Positions 6,205 through 8,776 of a stretch of 8,776 nucleotides of DNA are shown here, piece by piece. The position numbers and the translations under genes were made by a program. The stretch is from Burkholderiales bacterium. GTDB taxonomy: Bacteria > Pseudomonadota > Gammaproteobacteria > Burkholderiales > Burkholderiaceae. Position 1 is the first letter of the stretch, and every line of letters starts with the position of its first letter. A model generated the notes under the pieces. It saw only the letters and a list, made by a program, of their open reading frames with translations, ran no database searches and was not told the DNA's origin. The stretch spans positions 1 through 8,776 of the forward strand of contig CANBUA010000205.1 in NCBI GenBank assembly GCA_947372535.1, in the 5' to 3' direction.

Positions 6205-7820
6205 GCCGCAGCCCCTTCAGCCAAGGTGGCAAGCGCGCGCTTCAGAACAATCGCACCGTCTGCCGTGATCCCGTTCGCGTCGATCAGCTTGAGCTGGTGT
6301 AGCCACCCGAGCGCTTGCTGGATGCGAGACGCTGTTCGGCCGGCGACGAAACCCTTGCGGCGAGCGAACCACTTGCTTCCTTCAGCGGTCAGCAGTGCGA
6401 CGTCGCGTCTCAGATCGACCTGCAGGCGAGACCATGTGATCTGCAGGTGCTGTTGAACCGTACGAACCGCCAATTCAGCCGCGACGTCGCGCAGGGGGAG
6501 ATTTTCACGCCGGAATCGCTCCAGTTCTGGAAGCACGACCTCGCGCATTCCCTGCCGCCGCCGTCCCTGGTGCGACAGACTGCGGTACTCGTGCTTATCC
6601 TCGCGCACGGCGTCGCCAACGCGGAGTGCCGCCATGACCCACGCGACAACCGCCAGCGTCAGGGCGCCTGCGCCAGACTTCAGCGCGCGCCGGTACAGCA
6701 GGGGCTCGACGAGACTGTCAGACCATCTCACCACCCCAGGCGCAGCGCTGGCGACAAAGAGCCGTGAGCGCAAGCGATCTTCCAGCGCCTTGAACGTCAG
6801 ATCCGCTACGGATTCCCCGGACGAGAGCAGACTCAGGTCACGCAGCGCAGAGTCGTGCTCTTCGACGCGCTCCATGAGTGCCTCAATGACGACATTTCGG
6901 TCCACGCCAGAAAGCCCGCCATCGGGTTGACTCAGGACTTCACCCATCACCGCGGCAAGGACACTCTCCTGGGTCACCGCAATGGCATCTCGCACGCAAT
7001 AGGTCGCCCAGCCGTCTGCGACCTGATCAACGAGCGGCTCGCCGAAACGGCTGGGCGAGCAAGCCACGTCGAAGAATTCGCCCTCGCTCGGCGCCGACTT
7101 CTGCTGGCTTGCCAGCGCGAGCAGCGCTGCGTAGGTCCTGATCCGGTTCCACTCCGTTGGCCGAGGCTCGGCCGGCATGATTGCAGCGAGCAACAGCTCC
7201 CTCTCGTTATCGGGAATCCGATCGATCCTCACCTGCCTGCCGAGTTCGCGCAGGTCGTCAATCGAAGCCGAGTCAAGGTCATCATCACGAATCAGGTGCC
7301 CAATAAGGGCGACGGTGGTCAAGCGTTGATCCACGGCCTTGGCAAGCGGGAGACCTCGCTCCATGACAAGCGCAGGTACCGCGTTGTCCCGGCTCTTGCT
7401 GATGCCAAGTTGGTCGGATGGGCCGGTGTAGATCGTAGAGGCGGGCGACTTAACCAAGCTCGCAATCTGAACGCTGGCATCGCCCAGCGCAAGACGTTCA
7501 AGGGCCTGATCGGATCCGATCAATCCGCCGATGGACGCATCTTCGAGGAGGTTTCCGAGTACTAGCGCGGACTCAACACGCGCTGCGAATTCGGTGAATT
7601 TCTGCAAGGTATCGGCTCCGCCGCGTTGGCCGTAACGATGAATCAGCCAGGCTCGAAATGCGAGGTAGCGGACCGAGGGGGTCACCGTAGTGACACCATC
7701 GAGCAACGTGCCACCGATTGTTTGTACGGGAAGCCTGAGTCCAAGCAGGTCTAGGCCGCCAGTGATGGTCGCACCGCTACTGATCCACTCAGGAGCTTGA
7801 AGGTCAAAGGCGATGGTCAT
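6201..7820 (-). CDS. Uncharacterised 539-aa protein, operon partner of the PLD nuclease
   Basis: I do not recognise the family. The N-terminal part has a conserved-looking aromatic/basic motif at residues ~49-64 (SVRYLAFRAWLIHRYG), similar in style to the RYxxFxxW segments of some large uncharacterised defence-island proteins. That likeness is weak. A short hydrophobic helix lies at ~386-398 but is too isolated to suggest a membrane protein. The last ~60 residues (RIQQALGWLHQLKLIDANGI and following) look like a winged-helix module. No Walker, methyltransferase, helicase or protease motif is visible. The ATG at 7820 is preceded by GGAGGGGGAG at ~5 nt and overlaps the stop of a small upstream ORF. 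The TGA overlaps the ATG of the PLD gene. The coupling suggests the two proteins are made in fixed ratio and may form a complex, this one perhaps as sensor or DNA-binding subunit. Confidence 0.85.
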   Translation of the reverse strand: MTIAFDLQAPEWISSGATITGGLDLLGLRLPVQTIGGTLLDGVTTVTPSVRYLAFRAWLIHRYGQRGGADTLQKFTEFAARVESALVLGNLLEDASIGGLIGSDQALERLALGDASVQIASLVKSPASTIYTGPSDQLGISKSRDNAVPALVMERGLPLAKAVDQRLTTVALIGHLIRDDDLDSASIDDLRELGRQVRIDRIPDNERELLLAAIMPAEPRPTEWNRIRTYAALLALASQQKSAPSEGEFFDVACSPSRFGEPLVDQVADGWATYCVRDAIAVTQESVLAAVMGEVLSQPDGGLSGVDRNVVIEALMERVEEHDSALRDLSLLSSGESVADLTFKALEDRLRSRLFVASAAPGVVRWSDSLVEPLLYRRALKSGAGALTLAVVAWVMAALRVGDAVREDKHEYRSLSHQGRRRQGMREVVLPELERFRRENLPLRDVAAELAVRTVQQHLQITWSRLQVDLRRDVALLTAEGSKWFARRKGFVAGRTASRIQQALGWLHQLKLIDANGITADGAIVLKRALATLAEGAAA

Positions 7821-7987
7821 CTACGCTCCCCCTCCGTGAGGCGAGCGATGGGGTCGGGCTGCAAATTGCTCAACGGCGCAAGGCTCAAGTTCAACTTGCT
7901 CACGCCCCCGGCAGCTTCGATGGCGCTGACCTCTTGCTCAACCACGACCACCGCGTCTATGACGAACCCATTCAGAAACTGGTGCAT
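7817..7987 (-). CDS. Small protein (56 aa) or 3' remnant of a larger gene, coupled to the 539-aa gene
   Basis: The frame ends at TGA 7817-7819, sharing ATGA with the next gene, which is the main reason to believe it is translated. ATG 7985-7987 has AAAGG four to five bases upstream and is chosen; ATG 8005 would add six residues without a ribosome binding site. The product begins MHQFLNGFVIDAVVVVEQEV and ends ARLTEGERR. It is soluble-looking and matches no family I know. The same frame stays open upstream to a TGA at 8135-8137 with no start codon between, yet reads like protein (RRPATKRPECAFGPNERVTK). It may therefore be the tail of a once longer gene whose 5' part was deleted next to the regulator gene. 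Confidence 0.5.
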   Translation of the reverse strand: MHQFLNGFVIDAVVVVEQEVSAIEAAGGVSKLNLSLAPLSNLQPDPIARLTEGERR

Positions 7988-8115
7988 GAGACCTTTGACA
8001 TCCATCGAGGCAGTAGTTTTGCGGCTAAGACGTGGACGTGGGAAATACTTGGTGACACGTTCATTTGGCCCGAAAGCGCACTCTGGCCGCTTCGTTGCAG
8101 GTCGTCGATATGTGC

Positions 8116-8349
8116 TTACCCAGCCTTGAGCAGGTCACTCACATCCAACCCCATCGCATTCGCCAGCGCCTCCATGTTGTCCACGGCAATGTTGCGCTCA
8201 CCGCGCTCGACGGACCCCACGTAGGTGCGATGCAATCCAGCAAGCTCAGCCAGGGCTTCCTGGCTGATGCCTCTGGCCAGCCGCTCGGCTTTGAGCAGCC
8301 TGGCGAAGCGCATGCGCGCTGTTTCGGTGGATTTGCGGGCTATTGACAT
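8116..8349 (-). CDS. Xre-type HTH regulator resembling restriction-modification controller (C) proteins
   Basis: The 77-aa protein is almost entirely one HTH_3 domain: helix 1 ARMRFARLLKAERLARG, helix 2 SQEALAELAG, recognition helix LHRTYVGSV (39-47), then the ERGERN motif (48-53) and a C-terminal dimer helix ending DLLKAG. Small size, the HRTY-x-SxxERGxRN pattern and lack of any extra domain are typical of C proteins that time expression of type II restriction enzymes. The call is supported independently by C-box-like sites 25-50 bp upstream. ATG 8349 is chosen because the HTH begins soon after it. No ribosome binding site precedes it, consistent with the leaderless C transcripts known from some R-M systems. 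A different role as a general repressor of the locus is possible. Confidence 0.85.
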   Translation of the reverse strand: MSIARKSTETARMRFARLLKAERLARGISQEALAELAGLHRTYVGSVERGERNIAVDNMEALANAMGLDVSDLLKAG

Positions 8350-8373
8350 AGCCCGCGAGAATCCGATTTGGAT

Positions 8374-8403
8374 GACTATAGGTCTACAGACTATAAGTAG
8401 CAA
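8374..8403 (-). promoter_or_regulatory. C-box-like tandem operator and promoter of the regulator operon
   Basis: On the minus strand ACTTATAGTC (8389-8398) and GACCTATAGTC (8374-8384) place two TATAGTC half-sites 15 bp apart, 8 nt between them. As I recall the C.Esp1396I operator, it has GACTTATAGTC followed at the same spacing by GATTATAGTC, so match and spacing are close. Two promoter readings are possible. (a) TTGCTA (8398-8403), 17 nt, TATAGT (8375-8380), with the boxes in the spacer, predicting repression. (b) TAGACC (8381-8386), 17 nt, GATTCT (8358-8363), starting about at the ATG, with one box upstream of -35 and one over it. Layout (b) is the classic C-protein activation/repression arrangement and explains the missing ribosome binding site. 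Confidence 0.7.
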
Positions 8404-8409
8404 GTGGCC

Positions 8410-8415
8410 TAGAAT
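8410..8415 (+). promoter_or_regulatory. Possible -10 box of the divergent plus-strand gene
   Basis: TAGAAT lies just right of the C-box pair, so the -35 position of this promoter would fall inside the operator (8387-8393). No good -35 hexamer is present, as expected if the C protein activates this promoter or competes with it. The start site is unproven. Confidence 0.35.
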
Positions 8416-8441
8416 CATGTCCTTGGGGCGTTCGCTGACGC

Positions 8442-8483
8442 GCTGCCGGGAGGGCCCAGCAGCACTCGCCCTGAGAGGGAGTG
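8442..8483 (+). promoter_or_regulatory. Two leader hairpins, the second covering the ribosome binding site
   Basis: GCTGC (8442-8446) and GCAGC (8459-8463) with an inner GGG/CCC pair form one stem. CACTC plus CCT (8463-8467, 8470-8472) can pair with AGG plus GAGTG (8476-8483) around a GAG loop. The second hairpin contains the AGAGGGAG Shine-Dalgarno of the gene starting at 8486, so its translation may be held down until the stem opens. The two stems share base 8463. Confidence 0.35.
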
Positions 8484-8485
8484 CC

Positions 8486-8776
8486 ATGCTGGATCGACTC
8501 GCAAGCCCGCCTGGGCTCGCGCCCATCGCGTTCGGGGTCAACGCGCCTCAACGTGTTGCGTCTCTGCCGCAAGGGCGGGGTGACCTCTGGTCGGCGCGCG
8601 TCCAGGCCGTACGTGAGGGGCAGTTCAGCAAGGTGTTTGCAAACGTGCTGTTCGTGGAGTCGAATGACACCGCCTACGTATTCGGCATTGAAGCCCCTGA
8701 TGCTCGCCCTGCAGGGTTGCCAGCGGATGTGGCGGACCAGCAGCAACTGTTCATTCAGTTCTTGCGCGAGCAGACC
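8486..8776 (+). CDS. Divergent gene of unknown function, N-terminal 97 residues (runs off the window)
   Basis: The frame is open from ATG 8486 to the right edge, 97 codons without a stop. A GAGAGGGAG ribosome binding site stands 5-6 nt upstream. An in-frame ATG at 8417 is rejected because it lies two bases after the candidate -10 box. The protein begins MLDRLASPPGLAPIAFGVNA and contains SARVQAVREGQFSKVF and NVLFVESNDTAYVFGIEAPD. I see no signal peptide, membrane segment or known motif in this part, and no DNA methyltransferase motif, though those could lie further on. Its promoter shares the C-box region with the regulator gene. In a restriction-modification locus the methyltransferase sits in this place, so it could be a protective or partner component. 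Equally it may be an unrelated neighbour. Confidence 0.65.
   Translation, partial: MLDRLASPPGLAPIAFGVNAPQRVASLPQGRGDLWSARVQAVREGQFSKVFANVLFVESNDTAYVFGIEAPDARPAGLPADVADQQQLFIQFLREQT

Noticed and set aside
6855..7565. Plus-strand 236-codon frame inside the 539-aa gene
   Set aside because: It is antisense to a gene with strong ribosome binding site and overlap evidence; a long antisense frame is common at this GC content.
8417..8488. ATG 8417 as start of the divergent gene
   Set aside because: It sits two bases after the likely -10 box and has no ribosome binding site, while ATG 8486 has a good one.
8350..8541. N-terminal extension of the regulator to position 8541
   Set aside because: The extra 64 residues would cross the C-box operator, and none of them resembles an HTH-family N-terminus.

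Overview
The window is high-GC, mobile-element-rich accessory DNA. The codon usage, the IS21 and IS3 relics, the fumarylacetoacetate-hydrolase-type remnant and two small Sec lipoproteins suggest a betaproteobacterium, perhaps in the Comamonadaceae or wider Burkholderiales. This placement is an inference from style, not from a marker gene.

Layout. Positions 1-149 hold the right end of an IS21-family element: the IstB C-terminus and two terminal repeats. Positions 291-836 hold the C-terminal half of an IS3-family transposase, truncated where an 85-bp sequence begins (834-918). That sequence recurs at 3197-3281. Positions 899-1081 are the last ~60 codons of a hydratase-type enzyme, cut off by the same repeat. 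Positions 1116-2283 carry a two-gene lipoprotein operon on the minus strand. Positions 2301-2700 are a broken DUF262 (GmrSD-type) fragment. Positions 2701-3591 have no intact gene but contain the second repeat copy and a cluster of a 16-bp motif in two opposed groups, which looks like the multi-site ends of a Tn7- or IS21-type transposon.

The most interesting part is 3592-8776. A minus-strand operon reads: a 77-aa Xre-type regulator resembling restriction-modification controller (C) proteins; a small ORF; a 539-aa protein of unknown function; and an 870-aa protein with two N-terminal phospholipase-D-type nuclease motifs. The small ORF, the 539-aa gene and the PLD gene are joined by two 4-base ATGA overlaps. 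Upstream of the regulator lie two copies of a C-box-like TATAGTC half-site, 15 bp apart. A divergent plus-strand gene starts at 8486 and runs off the window.

Inferred function: the layout copies a C-protein-timed restriction-modification locus (C gene plus nuclease in one direction, another gene divergent). No methyltransferase is visible, and the nuclease is PLD-type with an unfamiliar 539-aa partner. It is a reasonable candidate for an undescribed or poorly described anti-phage or anti-plasmid module. The transposon-end-like sites just past the end of the operon hint that it may have been carried as cargo. Function is not shown by the sequence alone.
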